A stretch of DNA of 64,000 nucleotides, taken from assembly GCA_025200525.1 (NCBI GenBank), contig CM045761.1:138944223-139008222 (forward strand), read 5' to 3'. The DNA comes from Camellia lanceoleosa. Its lineage: Eukaryota; Streptophyta; Magnoliopsida; Ericales; Theaceae. The translations under genes were made by a program, and so were the position numbers. Below the pieces are notes generated by a model, which ran no database searches, was not told the DNA's origin, and saw only the letters and a list, made by a program, of their open reading frames with translations. Below, one piece after another: positions 1-11,543 of the stretch. The stretch's first letter is position 1. Every line of letters begins with the position of its first letter.

Positions 1-532
1 GACATATTATTAAATGTGTAATATATTAAGTCTTGTAATTTTCTATAATAATAATAAAGATAAAAATAAAAACCAAAAACACACACACAAAATTAGAATT
101 ACTCTTGTTGAGAATTGACAATCATTGCTATTGAGGTCTATTTTGAGAAGTATGTTAAAAATTAAGTTTTTGATTTTTTTAAAAGGATATAAAAAAATAG
201 AAAAATGATATATGATTTAAAAAAATTAAAATACTAAAACATTAATGTTTAATTAAATTTCCAAAATAGGCCCAAGACTCGTCAATTTGGACTGATAAAC
301 ATTCATTTTTTTTTATTTATTATTATTATTTTTTTTTTGGGTACTTCGGAAAGGAACTAATAAACATTCATGCATGCATCACCGGGGTTCCAAAGTTAAC
401 TGGAATTTAACTCCGCATGCCTAAATAATACTTTTCCACGAAATGACTGAGTCAGCTATTGTAACATCAATGAGAGAATCAACGCTAATTGAATGTTGTC
501 TGCCAAAAGTAACATCAACATGACTTTTTCAA

Positions 533-713
533 TTAATAAAACTATATGTTTTAATTAATGTACATACTAATATATTAATAGATGATATGATATTATTTGT
601 ATAATTTTTAGTATTTATAACTTGTATAATAAATGTGGTAAATAATAATATCATAACACTAGTTGATACAATAGTATGTATATTAATTAGTAAATATAGC
701 ACAATCGTTTTCG
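533..713. mobile_element. AT-rich stem-loop MITE-like insertion
   Basis: This ~180-bp stretch interrupts unit 1 of the local triplication and is absent from units 2 and 3. Its two halves are imperfect inverted repeats: TTAATTAATGTACATACTA near 555 pairs with the complement of TAGTATGTATATTAATTA near 680. It has no coding capacity. The family is not recognised and the exact ends are uncertain. Confidence 0.5.
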
Positions 714-776
714 ATTTGACCTTTCAATTACATTCAAGTGTTATTGGATTGCACATAAAGGAGAGTATTAGATTTA

Positions 777-925
777 GGCCAAGTTTGGAAAAAATAAATA
801 AGTGTACTTTTTGACTTTTCTTGTATTATGTGTAGAAAAAGTAGAGAGGAGATGTTGATTGATGTGACCCAAAAAAGATAAAAAGATGAAATAAGTGCAC
901 TTTTTTAGTTTAGCCAAACTTGACC
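777..925. mobile_element. Tourist/PIF-Harbinger-type MITE, TSD TTA
   Basis: A 149-bp element bounded by near-perfect terminal inverted repeats, GGCCAAGTTTGG at the left and CCAAACTTGACC at the right. It is flanked by TTA at 774-776 and 926-928. The two neighbouring repeat units carry the uninterrupted site (ATTAGATTTAGTCTC type), which confirms both the insertion and the 3-bp duplication. A TTA target duplication is typical of PIF/Harbinger MITEs. Confidence 0.8.
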
Positions 926-2023
926 TTAGTCTCAGGCAATTTGTTTTTAGAGATAAAATACGATGATTGAATGTTGTCCGCCAAAAGTAACATCACTATG
1001 ACTTTTTCAATTTGACCTTTCAATCACATTCGAGTGTTATTGGAGTACACATAAAGGAGAGTATTAGATTTTTTAGTCTCAGGCCGTTTGTTTTCAAGAG
1101 ATAAAATACGCTAATTGAATGTTGTCCGCCAAAAGTAACATCAATATGACTTTTTCAATTTGACCTTTCAATCACATTCGAGCATTATTGGACTGCACAT
1201 AAAGGAGAGTATTAGATTTAGTCTCAGGCCGTTTGTTTTTAGAGATAAAATAAAAAGAATTGATAATGAGAGAATTGATAGTGAAGGATTAGTAAAATTA
1301 TGTTTATTTTGATAATAGTTGTTAGTGTGGGGATTGTTAAATTATTTTTATATAAAATAATAAAAAAAATAAAACTATGACTTTTACTTAACAAAAAATA
1401 CAAAAACATTAAATATTAATGTTTAAAAAAAATGCCCAACAACTGAAAAAAAAATAAAAACAAAAATAAATTTTGCTGTTGACCAGTTGATCGGCCGGAC
1501 GTCTGGTAACACCAAATCCGAACCGACTACTTTGCTAATAGCATCTCTCAGCCCAAACTGCTAATCCGTTGCCCTAGGCCTATCCTAAGCCGAAGGGACT
1601 ATGAGGACTATGAAATAGGAATTTAAAAATGAAAACAAACATAAGCTAATTTTACTGTTCATCACTAACAGTTTGGAGTGGACTGCTAGTGCGGAAAACA
1701 AATGGGGCCTCACAACATTAAATTAAACCATGAGAGCTCTAACATGAGCTCTAGTGAGGTGTCAAAAAAAAGAAAAGAAAAGTAAAGTAAGCCAAAACAT
1801 CACATTATCATATGGGACCCATCATTAGAGCTCCCAAACATTTAAAGTTGATTAATATAATGTAAAAATTTCTTCACTTGATTAGAATTGATTTTATTTC
1901 TTCCCATTTAACCTCTGTGGCACCCAAGTCGCAGAAGTTTGTAAGCCGTTAGGTTGTTAGGCAAGAGGCCGCTATTGACCATTTGAGCTTAGGCAGAACC
2001 ACCTGTTGGCAGCTAAAGTAATA

Positions 2024-2768
2024 ATGGTAAGATTATTTAAATCATTATCTGATCTAGTCTCTGGCGAAGGTTCCTGAATGAAACCAATTATTATTAATCA
2101 AAGTGATTTAGAGATAGAAAAAGCATCTTAAGAATTGGAAACTACCTACTAAAGATATCGAATGCTTATATGATAAGAAATTTGAAATCAAACAAACTTA
2201 AAAGATCAAAATAGTTGAACAAATTCTACATGTTACATAAGATAATCAAAATTTTCAATTACTTGGCTGTGACACCATTCTTAAATTTCAGAAAAAATTC
2301 AATTTCTTACATCTAGGTCTTGTCCAAGTAGGCATCAAACCAATGACACGAATGCATCTTAATAAATCTATCTTATGTACTCTTGGAGATATGTGACAAC
2401 ATGATTGTGATGATTCATTGTTAGGTGTTATCAAATTCAGTCTTGCTCATGGGCCTCTTTACTTTGAATGTTTTCCCAATTTCGAAGTATCCTTAATAGA
2501 TCCCACTATTTTCAAGACTTTGACTCTTAACATCCAAACCAAACGATACAAAATGGACTCTCCATGTTTCAATATTATGGCTTGTTATTGTGTTTATCTC
2601 AAAGCTATGACCGCTTCTTGCCTTGGCTTCAAATATATTGCTCCAAACCCTAAACAATCCACTATCTTATTTCTTGCTTACCAAGAGAATGCTGAGGTTA
2701 TAGTTCCTCAAGTTATAACTTGGGAAGAAGTTTTGCAAGCTGATGCGGATGATGACGAAGATACATAG
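2024..2768 (+). pseudogene. Caulimovirid movement protein remnant, copy A
   Basis: This is the N-terminal domain of an endogenous pararetrovirus polyprotein, the 30K-type movement protein. The start is the ATG at 2024 that follows the leader; the same start exists in copy B at 27880. The best-kept part is an open stretch at 2418-2768 with the family pattern GVIKFSLAHGPLYFE followed by a region rich in L-T-L-N-I. Upstream, frames carry LGLVQVGIKP-type family residues but several stops, for example 18 codons after the start. An acidic stretch of D and E residues ends the domain. The gene is dead through stops. Identification rests on the family motif and on the order of the downstream coat protein, protease and RT domains. 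Confidence 0.8.
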
Positions 2769-3924
2769 ATAATTCCTAACGTCATCCCTGCTCTTGTCTC
2801 TCAACCCTAAACTAATCCAAATACTATTCTCCAAAATCCAAATGGATTAGCCGTACTCCATTTCCAACGATCCAGATTAATTTGTACCCAATCACAAACC
2901 TCTTCACAATCACCTTCCACAAGATATCATACTCCCGCACAAACTCCTCAACACTCTCCTTGCCACTCCATTGACATACCTTTACATTCTACCCGTCGAC
3001 AACCTAACCAAATTCCACATACAAACTATGCTGATTTTAGCCGCTTTCCTAAAGATATAGACTTTGACATCGATTCCTTATCAATCAATGTTATTCAAAA
3101 TGATTTCATGATTAATCATGACTTACTCTCAAGAGAATACAATGCTCCTTATAATCCTCATAATAGACTTTATTTTAAGCAAAACCACACTGCCGCTCAA
3201 CAACAAATAATTTGATTTGAATATTTCTCACTTTATAACAATTAAAACAACATATACCTTTCTTCCACCAGTATTTCCACCAGTACTGTCCCCGTCACCA
3301 TATAACAGTTCCCCAAAAACTCTTATCAGCTCATTTCAATGTCATCCAAAAAAACTGGTCTGTCCTCAGTAGCGAACCCATTCAATCTGTACATCTTCCT
3401 AGCAAAACCTGTATCCTTCGTGGTGCTACCTTTTATGCTAAGCCTTGTAACCGACCTCCTATGGACGGTACCCAATCCTCCAAAACAACCCCTTCAACCA
3501 GTTATGACATTATCCAAGTATATGAACAGTTAAATTACACAAATATACATCTCCAAACGATTGGTGAACAAACTACTCGAATTGAAAAATGAGTTGACAA
3601 CTTTATCTCTCTGTTCCTCCAAATCAAGCCAGACAACCTCCTATAATCCAAAACCTACCATATCCGACTTACTCTTTTACTAGTCCTTCAGATGAGTTAT
3701 TAGCATAACTTAATAAACAAAAAGACACACTTATCAAAGTCCTCAATGACAATGAACCAATCCATTATCCTATCATTGATACCTCTAATCCTTTCACTTC
3801 CAAACGAGAAAGCAAAGAGCCAGCTGCCCATAGTGGAACCATCAATGTCCTCCAAGACGACACAATGTTACAAAATCTGTATGAACAATTCACGTCCAAT
3901 ACTCCAACCTAAGTACAAGAAAGG
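2769..3924 (+). pseudogene. Pararetrovirus linker and N-terminal coat-protein region, copy A
   Basis: This continues the viral polyprotein between movement protein and coat protein. Translation in the conserved frame gives a Q/S/T/P-rich linker (2800-3000), then a D/F/N-rich segment ending near 3220. Another segment follows whose copy-B counterpart contains a VIQKNWPVLSGEP-type stretch. Several stops and frame changes are present. The segment is cut at about 3924, where a CACTA element begins; the viral sequence resumes at 17842. The assignment comes from collinearity with copy B (28613-29754), which is nearly identical and uninterrupted here. Confidence 0.65.
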
Positions 3925-3927
3925 CCT

Positions 3928-4450
3928 TTGGTGACAGACTGATTTTGTCTTCAAACATCAAATTTTCGTCACTAGAGTGATCTGTGACGAAAAAATTTTG
4001 TCACCACGTTTGTCGCCTATACGTTGCCACTGAAAGTACCTAGTGACGAAAAACAGTTTTGTCGCCTATTTTTAATTTTTGGTGACGAAATTTTTTGTCT
4101 CCAAATGTTGCATTTTTCGTCCTCTATAACATCAATTTCGTCACTAAAATTAGATAATATTTTATTTTAATTATTTTTGGCGATGAAATATTTCATCACC
4201 AAATAGATTTTAGTGACGAAAGTTTTCCTCACCAATGATATAGATTAATGTGACAAAAAAAATTCGTCACTAAAATGAGCAGAAAAGAAAATTCTTCAAT
4301 GACAAAAAAATTTTGTCACCAAATATTTCAATTTAGCGGCGAAATATTGAGCAAATGTGACGAAATTATTTGTTTGGTACTATATCATTAGTGACAAAGT
4401 TATTCGTCATGTTTTTTGAAAACTAATAGCGACATTTTTTATTTCGTCGT
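3928..4450. repeat. CACTA left subterminal repeats
   Basis: Many short direct and inverted copies of GTGACGAAA / TTTCGTCAC and variants such as GGCGACGAAA occur here, spaced by a few tens of bases. The same motifs recur at 17390-17841 at the other end of the element. Subterminal motif clusters of this kind are the binding sites of CACTA accessory proteins. Confidence 0.8.
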
Positions 4451-4624
4451 TAATAATAATTAATTTTTTTAAAAATGGGGGTACTATTTTCAAATTAAAA
4501 TTTTTCTTTTCATTAAAAATTCCTTGCGCATTTCAATAACCTGTTCAATAAAATATCTATTACAGATCAATACAAAAATCTATTCATTTTTATAAACATC
4601 ACAATCAAATTTCAGCACTATTCA

Positions 4625-4830
4625 CAAAAATATATATCAACTACATGCGGATTACCAAACATATCTCCTAATATCCACAAAAAACATGTCTACTAATATC
4701 CATAAAAATACAATATCAACCGCATGCGGATTACCAAACACATCTCCTAATATCTACAAAAAAATGTCTACTAATATCAACAAAAATATAATATCAAGTG
4801 CAGATTACCAAACATGTCCTATAATACCAA
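4625..4830. repeat. ~79-bp imperfect tandem repeat
   Basis: About two and a half units contain GCATGCGGATTACCAAACA followed by TGTCTACTAATATC and AAAAATATAATATCAA. The units start near 4643, 4721 and 4798. The stretch is AT-rich and non-coding, inside the CACTA element. Confidence 0.6.
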
Positions 4831-5040
4831 CAAAAATATAAAATTTACAACGCAATCAAAATACATGTAAGGTAATATGAACAAAAACACAAAATGAGCT
4901 AGCTTCTGCTCTCCAAATTACCAAACATGTCCATATCAAATCTCGAATTTGCACAAAAAAATAAAAAATAAAAAATAAATAAAAATAGAATGTAAGTTAG
5001 ACAATTATTATCTTATCAATTACATATAAAATTTAACATG

Positions 5041-8000
5041 CATTTCTAGACTTAGTTTTCAAATCGAGAGTCCCTGCCAGTTCTGTAAGCTTCCACAACT
5101 TACATTGATCCCTCCTGAGGTGTTTGAGGTGTTCCTTGGGCCTTCCCATGCCCGTTATACGATTTTGGCACCCGATGGCCTATTTACGAGCTTAAGTGTT
5201 GGAAAAATTCATTTTTGAACTTAGTTTTCAAATCGGGAGTCCCGTGCTAGTTCCGTAAGTTTACACAAGTTACAATGGTTGCTTCTGAGGTCATTGAGGT
5301 ATTCCTCGGGCCTTCTCATGGTTGTTTAACAATTTTGGCCCCCGATGGCCTATTTTCAAGCTTAAGAGTTGGAAAATGTGCATTTTTTGACTTAGTTTTC
5401 ACACCGGCAGTCCCGTGCTAGTTTTGTAAGTTTCCAAAACTTACATTGGCCCCTCCTGAGGTGTTTGAGGTGTTCCTCGGGCCGTCTAGTGGCTGTTACA
5501 TGATTTTGGCCTCCGATGGCCCATTTTTAAGCTTAAGTGTGAAAAAGTGCATTTTTTAACTTAGTTTTCAAACTGGGAGTCCCGTGCTAGTTCCGTAAGT
5601 TTTCACAACTTACATTGGTCTCTTTTGAGGTGTTTGAAATGTTTCCCAAGCCGTCTCATGGCAGTTACACGATTTTGTCCTCCGATGGCCTATTTTCAAG
5701 CTTATGTGTGAAAAAGTGCATTTTTGGACTTAGTTTTCAAACCGAGAGTCCCATGCTAGTTCCGTAAGTTTGCATAACTTACTTTGGTCCCTCCTGAGAT
5801 GTTTGCGGTTTTTCCCAGGCCGTCTCATGGCTGTTACACGATTTTGGCCTCCGATGGCCTATTTTTAAGCTTAAGTGTGAAAAAGTGCATTTTTGGACTT
5901 AGTTTTCAAACCGGGAGTCCCGTGCTAGTTCCATAAGTTTCCACAACTTACATTGGTTCCTCTCGAGGTGTTTGAGGTGTTCCCTAGGCCATCTCATGAC
6001 TATTACACGATTTTGGCCTCCGATGGCCTATTTTCAAGCTTAAATGTGAAAAAGTGTATTTTTGGACTTAGTTTTCAAACTGGGAGTCCCGTGCTAGTTC
6101 CGTAAGTTTCCACAAATTACATTCATCCCTTCCGAGGTGTTTGAGGTGTTCCCCAGGCCGTCTTGTGTCTGTTATACGATTTTTGCCTCCGATGGCCTAT
6201 TTTCAAGCTTACGTGTGAAAAAGTGCAATTTTGGACTTAGTTTTCAAATCGGGAGTTCCGTTCTAGTTCTGTAAGTTTCCACAACTTACATTGGTCCCTC
6301 CTGAGGTGTTCGAGGTGTTCCCCGGGCCATCTCATGGCTGTTGCACGATTTTAGCTTCCGATGGCCTATTTTCAAGCTTAAGTGTGAAAAAACTGTATTT
6401 TTAGATTTAGTTTTCAAACCAGGAGTCCCGTGCTAGTTCAATAAGTTTGCACAACTTACATTCATCTCTCCCGAAGTGTTTGAGGTGTTCCCCAGGCCGT
6501 CTCGTGGCTGTTACACGATTTTGGCCTCCAATGACCTATTGTCAAGCTTAAGTGTAAAAAAATATATTTTTGGACTTAGTTTTTAAACCAGGAGTCCCGT
6601 GCTAGTTCCGTACATTTCCACAACTTACATTGGTCCCTCCCAAGGTGTTTGAGGTGTTCCCTGGGCCGTCTTGTGGTTGTTGCATGATTTTGGTTTCCGA
6701 TGGCCTATTTTCAGGTTTAGGTGTGAAAAAAGTGAATTTTTAGAGTTTTCAAACCGGGAGTCCTGTACTAGTTCTGTAAGTTTCCACCACTTACATTGGT
6801 CCCTCCCGAGGTGCTTGAGGTGTTCCCTAGGCCGTCTTGTGGCTGTTACACGATTTTAGCCTCCGATGGCCTATTTTTAAGCTTAAGTGTGAAAAAAGTG
6901 CATTTTTGGACTTAGTTTTCAAACCGAGAGTTTCATGTTAGTTTTGTAAGTTTCCACAACTTACATTGGTCCCTTCTGAGGTGTTTGAGGTGTTCCCTGG
7001 GCTATCACGTGGCTGTTACACGATTTTGGCCTCCGATCGCCTATTTTCAAGCTTACGTGTGAAAAAGTACATTTTTGGACTTAGTTTTCAAACCGGGAGT
7101 CCCGTGCTAGTTCTGCAAGTTTCCACAACTTACATTGGTCCCTCCCGAGGTGCTCCTTGGGCTGACTCATGGCTATTGCACGATTTTAGCATCTGATGGC
7201 CTATTTTCAAGCTTAAGTGTGAAAAAAAATGCATTTTTAGACTTAGTTTTCAAACCGGGAGTCCCATGCTAGTTCTGTAAGTTTGCACAACTTACATTCA
7301 TCCCTCCCGTAGTGTTTGAGGTATTCCTCGGGCCGTCTCGTGTCTGTTACACGATTTTGGCCTCTGATGGCCTATTGTCAAGCTTAAGTGTGGAAAAGTA
7401 TATTTTTGGACTTAGTTTTTAAACCGGGAGTCCTGTGCTAGTTCCGTAAGTTTTCACAACTTACATTGGTCTCTCTCGAGGTGTTCGAGGTGTTTCCCGG
7501 GCTGTCTTGTGGCTGTTACATGATTTTGGCCTCCGATGGCCTATTTTCAAGTTTAGGTGTGAAAAAAGTACATTTTTAGACTTAGTTTTCAAACCGGGAG
7601 TCCCATGCTAGTTCTGTAAGTTTCCACAACTTACATTGGTCCCTCCCGAGGTGTTTGAGGTGTTCCTTGGGCCATCTCGTGACTGTTACACGTTTCTAGC
7701 CTCTGATGGCCTATTTTTAAGCTTAAGTGTGAAAAAGTGTATTTTTTGACTTAGTTTTCAAACCGAGAGTCCCGTGCTAATTCCATAAGTTTCCACAACT
7801 TACATTGGTCCTTCCCGAGGTGTTTGAGGTATTTCCCGGGCCATCTCGTGGCTGTTACACGATTTTGGCCTTCGATGACCTATTTTTAAGCTTAAGTGTG
7901 AAAAAGTGCATTTTTGGACTTAGTTTTCAAGTCGGAATTCCCGTGCTAGTTCTGCAATTTTTCACAACTTAAATTGGTCCTTCCCGAGGTGTTTGAGGTG

Positions 8001-8765
8001 TTCCCTGGGCCATCTCTTGGCTGTTGCACGATTTTAGCCTCCGATGGCTTATTTTCAATCTTACGTGTGAAAAAAGCGCAATTTTAGACTTAGTTTTCAA
8101 ACCGGGAGTCCCGTGCTAGTTCTGTAAGTTTGCACAACTTACATTCGTCCCTCCTGAAGAATTTGAGGTGTTCGTCGGGCCATCTCATGGATATTACTTG
8201 ATTTTGGCCTCCGACGGCCTATTTTCAAGCTTACGTATGAAAAACTATATTTTTGGACTTAGTTTTCAAACCGGGAGTCTCGTGCTAGTTCCGTAAGTTT
8301 CCACAACTTACATTGGTCCCTCCCAAGGTGTTCAAGGTGTTTTCCGGGCCGTCTCGTGGCTGTTACACGATTTTGGCCTCCGTTGGCCTATTTTCAAGCT
8401 TAAGTGTGAAAAAGTTAATTTTTGGACTTAGTTTTCAAACCGGGAGTCCCGTACTAGTTCCGTAAGTTTTCACAACTTACATTGGTCCCTCCTGAGGTTT
8501 TCAAGGTGTTCCTCGGGCCTTCTTGTGACTGTTACACGATTTTGGCCCCCAATGGCCTATTTTCAAGCTTAAGTGTGAGAAAAATGCATTTTTTGACTTA
8601 GTTTTCAAACCGGATGTCCCGTGCTAGTTTCGTAAGTATCCATAGCTTACATTGGTCCCTCCCGAGGTGTTCTAGATGTTTGCTAGGTCTTCTCGTGGCT
8701 ACTACACGATTCCCCCCCCCCCCGATGGCCTATTTTCAAGCTTATGCGTTGGAAAAGTTCATTTG
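5041..8765. repeat. Satellite-like tandem array, ~22 copies of ~169 bp
   Basis: Each monomer starts near GACTTAGTTTTCAAACCGGG, continues through CACAACTTACATTGGTCC and GGTGTTTGAGGTGTTCC, and ends with GATGGCCTATTTTCAAGCTT plus an A-rich tail. The marker ACTTAGTTTT recurs at about 5049, 5219, 5390, 5561 and onward to 8598, which gives a period close to 169 bp. Monomers differ by scattered substitutions and 1-8 bp indels; the monomer near 6740 has a small deletion. A diverged extra monomer lies beyond an inserted MITE at 8903-9080. Short open frames here are accidental. The array lies wholly inside the CACTA element. Confidence 0.9.
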
Positions 8766-8902
8766 GCCTCGTTTGGGGAGTGGCTATTTTAGCCAAAAAG
8801 TCAAAAAGTTACTAAAAGTTGTCACATCACCTCTCTAATTTTCTGTACATCTTTTCATAAAAAGCCAAAAAGTTACTAAAATAGTCTGTTCCCAAACGAG
8901 GC
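8766..8902. mobile_element. 137-bp MITE in the last satellite monomer
   Basis: The terminal inverted repeats are GCCTCGTTTGGGG at the left and CCCAAACGAGGC at the right. Internal direct copies of AAAAAGTTACTAAAA also occur. The element splits a monomer whose two halves resume on either side (GTTCATT and TTAGTTT). The target duplication is not clear, so the superfamily is left open. Confidence 0.7.
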
Positions 8903-9895
8903 ATTAGTTTCATGCTTATGTGTTGAAATAGTGCAAATTTCAAAGTAGTTTTCAAATATGGAGCCAGGCGCTTCTTTCGTAAGTTTGCACAACTTATGTT
9001 GCTCCGTCTCAAGGTGTTTGTGATGTTTCTCGAATCTTTACATGCATATTTCACTATTTTCCCATGACCTTTCACCCCTAAATGTCAAAGTATTTTTTTA
9101 TTCTACCCTAGTTGGTTAGGAAATTTCTACTAAATTAACATAGAAACATATTATACTAACAAAGCCTACTAATCCAATAAAATAAATTAGTAGAACGCAC
9201 CGAGCTGTATACCCTGACCAGGATTGATTTTGATCCACATTGATGTTTTGTTTTCATTTGCATCATATTATTCACATTAGCTAGTGATTGTTCCTACACA
9301 ATTGAAACACCAATAAAAACAAGAAAAGATAACATTATTAAGAAGAAACTTAATTTATGACAATCAACATATATAAAACATTTTACCTTGAAGCTAGCAA
9401 GAGACTTTTCACTAAACATTTTCCAAAAATATAATCTAGCAACTCTGATAACTAAATTTCTCAATAATAATTCTTAGGCTAGTTGTCCACAATGGATTGA
9501 AACATGCCAGGCTTTTTGAGTATTACTCTTTGGGGGCAATTATAAAGGGCCACTGGTTCAGTAGTTAAATTGTGGCATACTAACTTTTAGGATTGTGGGT
9601 GACACATTAAACTCTAGAAGGTGACGCGATCAGATGAAAGGAAATGCCTAATTTCAATAGAGAAACAAACTACTCTAAGCCCAAATGAGGACAAATGTGA
9701 AACATGTCAGGCTTTTTGAGTATAACCGAAAGTCTTGGTACATGCTTTGCAACCTCTATAAGAATATGGTGTCAGCTTGATGAGGGGGTAAATATTTTTT
9801 AATTAATTACCCATTTTATTTCAACATTCCACAAACAGAAAAAGTTAGGCATCAAGCTCTTGAATTTAGTAGAAATTGCTTGTTAGAACATCTCC

Positions 9896-10124
9896 AACAG
9901 GAGAGATATTTAGAGCATTTTAGACATTTTTTCTAGCCTCAACACAAAATTGAAGTCTCTACCTTATCCTCCTATGTTGGCTACATGTGGACAACCTTGG
10001 AGGCTAGACAACATAATCTCAGGAGTAAAAAAGTGTTGTTGAAATACAAACTAGGCAAAATACATAATTCACTTTTATATATTTTTGCTACACAAAATGT
10101 GCCTATGAGGTGTTAGAGGTGCTC
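9896..10124. mobile_element. Tourist-like MITE, TSD TTA
   Basis: A 229-bp element with imperfect terminal inverted repeats: GAACATCTCCAACAGGAG at the left, and at the right the complement of GAGCACCTCTAACACCTC. It is flanked by TTA at 9893-9895 and 10125-10127. Termini of the GAGCATCTCCAACA type are common among plant MITEs. It has no coding capacity. Confidence 0.7.
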
Positions 10125-10622
10125 TTAGAGTTGCTACAAAGTCTATAAATACCCAAAGTATACACTAATAGAAATTTCAGTTTCTTAATATTATTTCCCT
10201 TAATTTTCAATGTTGTACATATTCCTCCTAAGAAGCATACGTTTTTTTTTCCAAAAATCAAGATACGAATACACCATTGATACAACAAAGAAATATGTTA
10301 TTTATTTATTTATTTATTTATTTTTTGTTTTACATATTTTCATTTTCTATGTATATGAATATAACATCCACAAACCACCACAAATAATGGAATTTTTTTG
10401 TTTTATGGGAATTTAGACTATTTAGTATGCCTGCTAGTTTATTCATAGTTTATAAATATAGCCAGTTCAATATTGAGGATTCGAAAGAAGAAGGTGAAGA
10501 ATAAGTTTTCAGAGATTGCTTCCTTACTCTTTTCTTTTTTCTTTTAGAACTTAATATATTTTCTGCCATGTTTAGTATATATGCAACCTGCTTGAATGAA
10601 AGAAAATTTCAACATGTGGTAC

Positions 10623-10739
10623 CTGGGCAATGTCTTTAGCAGAAATAAGGTTAGACAAAACACAGGAAGCAAGCCATCCTTGTTTTAGGCCAAAAATTTC
10701 TAGAAGACCATCATTCACATGAGCCCCAACAAAGCCTCT
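10623..10739 (-). pseudogene. Captured diacylglycerol kinase exon (accessory domain)
   Basis: A 39-codon minus-strand exon bounded by an acceptor (TTTTATAG) and a donor (CAG then GTACCACA). It encodes a segment with DGLLEIFGLKQGW and LISAKDIAQ, which I recognise as the accessory domain of plant diacylglycerol kinases of the DGK3/4/7 type. In the intact enzyme this domain supports phosphorylation of diacylglycerol to phosphatidic acid. The exon upstream in the same gene lies at 11463-11543, joined by a ~720-bp intron. No following exon was found downstream, so only a gene fragment was captured by the CACTA element. The exon itself is open. Confidence 0.75.
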
Positions 10740-11462
10740 CTATAAAACAAAGAAGCAATTTCAATAACACCACTTTCAGCTTGAGATTTGACATAGTTTC
10801 TTTCTAAGAGTACATCAAGCAGGCAGTATAAGTTCCTATCCTAATTATCATCAAATAAAAGCAAAATAACAAACACATATGATCCTATACAAAAAAATGC
10901 AATGCATAGCTGCTCATGCAACATAAAGACACCTAATTGAGAAGAATAAGAAAAGAACAAACATGCCTCAAACCTGATATTTGAGAGAATATGTCTTTGG
11001 GAACAACTAAAGGAAGTGCCTAAATGCATCCAGGGACCATGGTCATATTTTGAAGTATCATAGCCACATAAGAGAATTCAGGAAAAAAACAATTCTAAAA
11101 TTGTAAGTTACAAGGACATTTGGGTTGTATAATGCTTTTAAAAAAAATCATATTTCTAATCTGCAATCATTGGGGTATTTTATTTTATTTTTTTGGAGGG
11201 AATACATTGAATTATTATAGAGGAACCAACCTCACACCAACTAAAGGAGAAGAAAATTCTGCTTGTCCATTCAAATGTTCTTATAGGTTTCAAAACAACA
11301 TTTGACTTCTACTAAACACATTGCATTGGTTTTATTTACCTATATGTGCATAGCTACTATAAGAACTTGTCATTAACTTTGATAAGGCCTACCAAAAAGC
11401 AACTATAATGCATCATCATTATGTTGATATCTATGGTATTTTAGGTGGCCGAAAAATTATAC

Positions 11463-11543
11463 CTTCTCCAAATACTCAGGCTTCAGATTACCCTATGGAT
11501 TTCTTCCACTTGCATAGTTATTAAGATTTAAAGCAACTATTGA
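11463..11543 (-). pseudogene. Captured diacylglycerol kinase exon with stop
   Basis: A 27-codon minus-strand exon with acceptor CAATGTCAAG and donor AAG then GTATAATT. Its translation contains IVALNLNNYASGRNP, then a TAG, then GNLKPEYLEK. The stop occupies the position where plant diacylglycerol kinases have tryptophan (NPWGNL), so a single TGG-to-TAG change killed the frame. The next exon of the same gene is at 10623-10739, in the expected order and phase. The pair shows that the CACTA element took up genomic DNA with an intron, not a cDNA. Confidence 0.75.

Larger units (their letters stand above)
490..1254. repeat. Local triplication of a ~125-bp unit
   Basis: The unit runs from GAATGTTGTCCGCC through ACATAAAGGAGAG to AGAGATAAAATACG. 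It occurs at about 490-954 (interrupted by two insertions), 968-1105 and 1113-1254. The second arm of the duplication (26845-26945) has only one unit, so the triplication arose after, or was lost independently of, the larger duplication. The clean units serve as empty-site references for the two insertions in unit 1. Confidence 0.75.
1..1890. other. AT-rich flank shared by both pararetrovirus copies (copy A side)
   Basis: No coding region is visible. Bases 1-530 are closely repeated at 25605-26890, and 1830-1890 again at 27690-27750, so this stretch is one arm of a duplicated segment lying upstream of two pararetrovirus copies. It holds a local triplication (490-1254) and two small transposon insertions described separately. 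Bases 1480-1640, with a GC-richer tract, have no counterpart in the second arm. The duplication may extend left of the window, because base 1 is already inside it. Confidence 0.7.

Noticed and set aside
1945..1995. Possible initiator-methionine primer site before the viral movement protein (TTGAGCTTAGG)
   Set aside because: Only the 3' half resembles TGGTATCAGAGC and both copies lack the first bases; too weak to annotate.
6671..8838. Short frames inside the tandem array
   Set aside because: They shift position from monomer to monomer and are broken in most copies; the array is non-coding.
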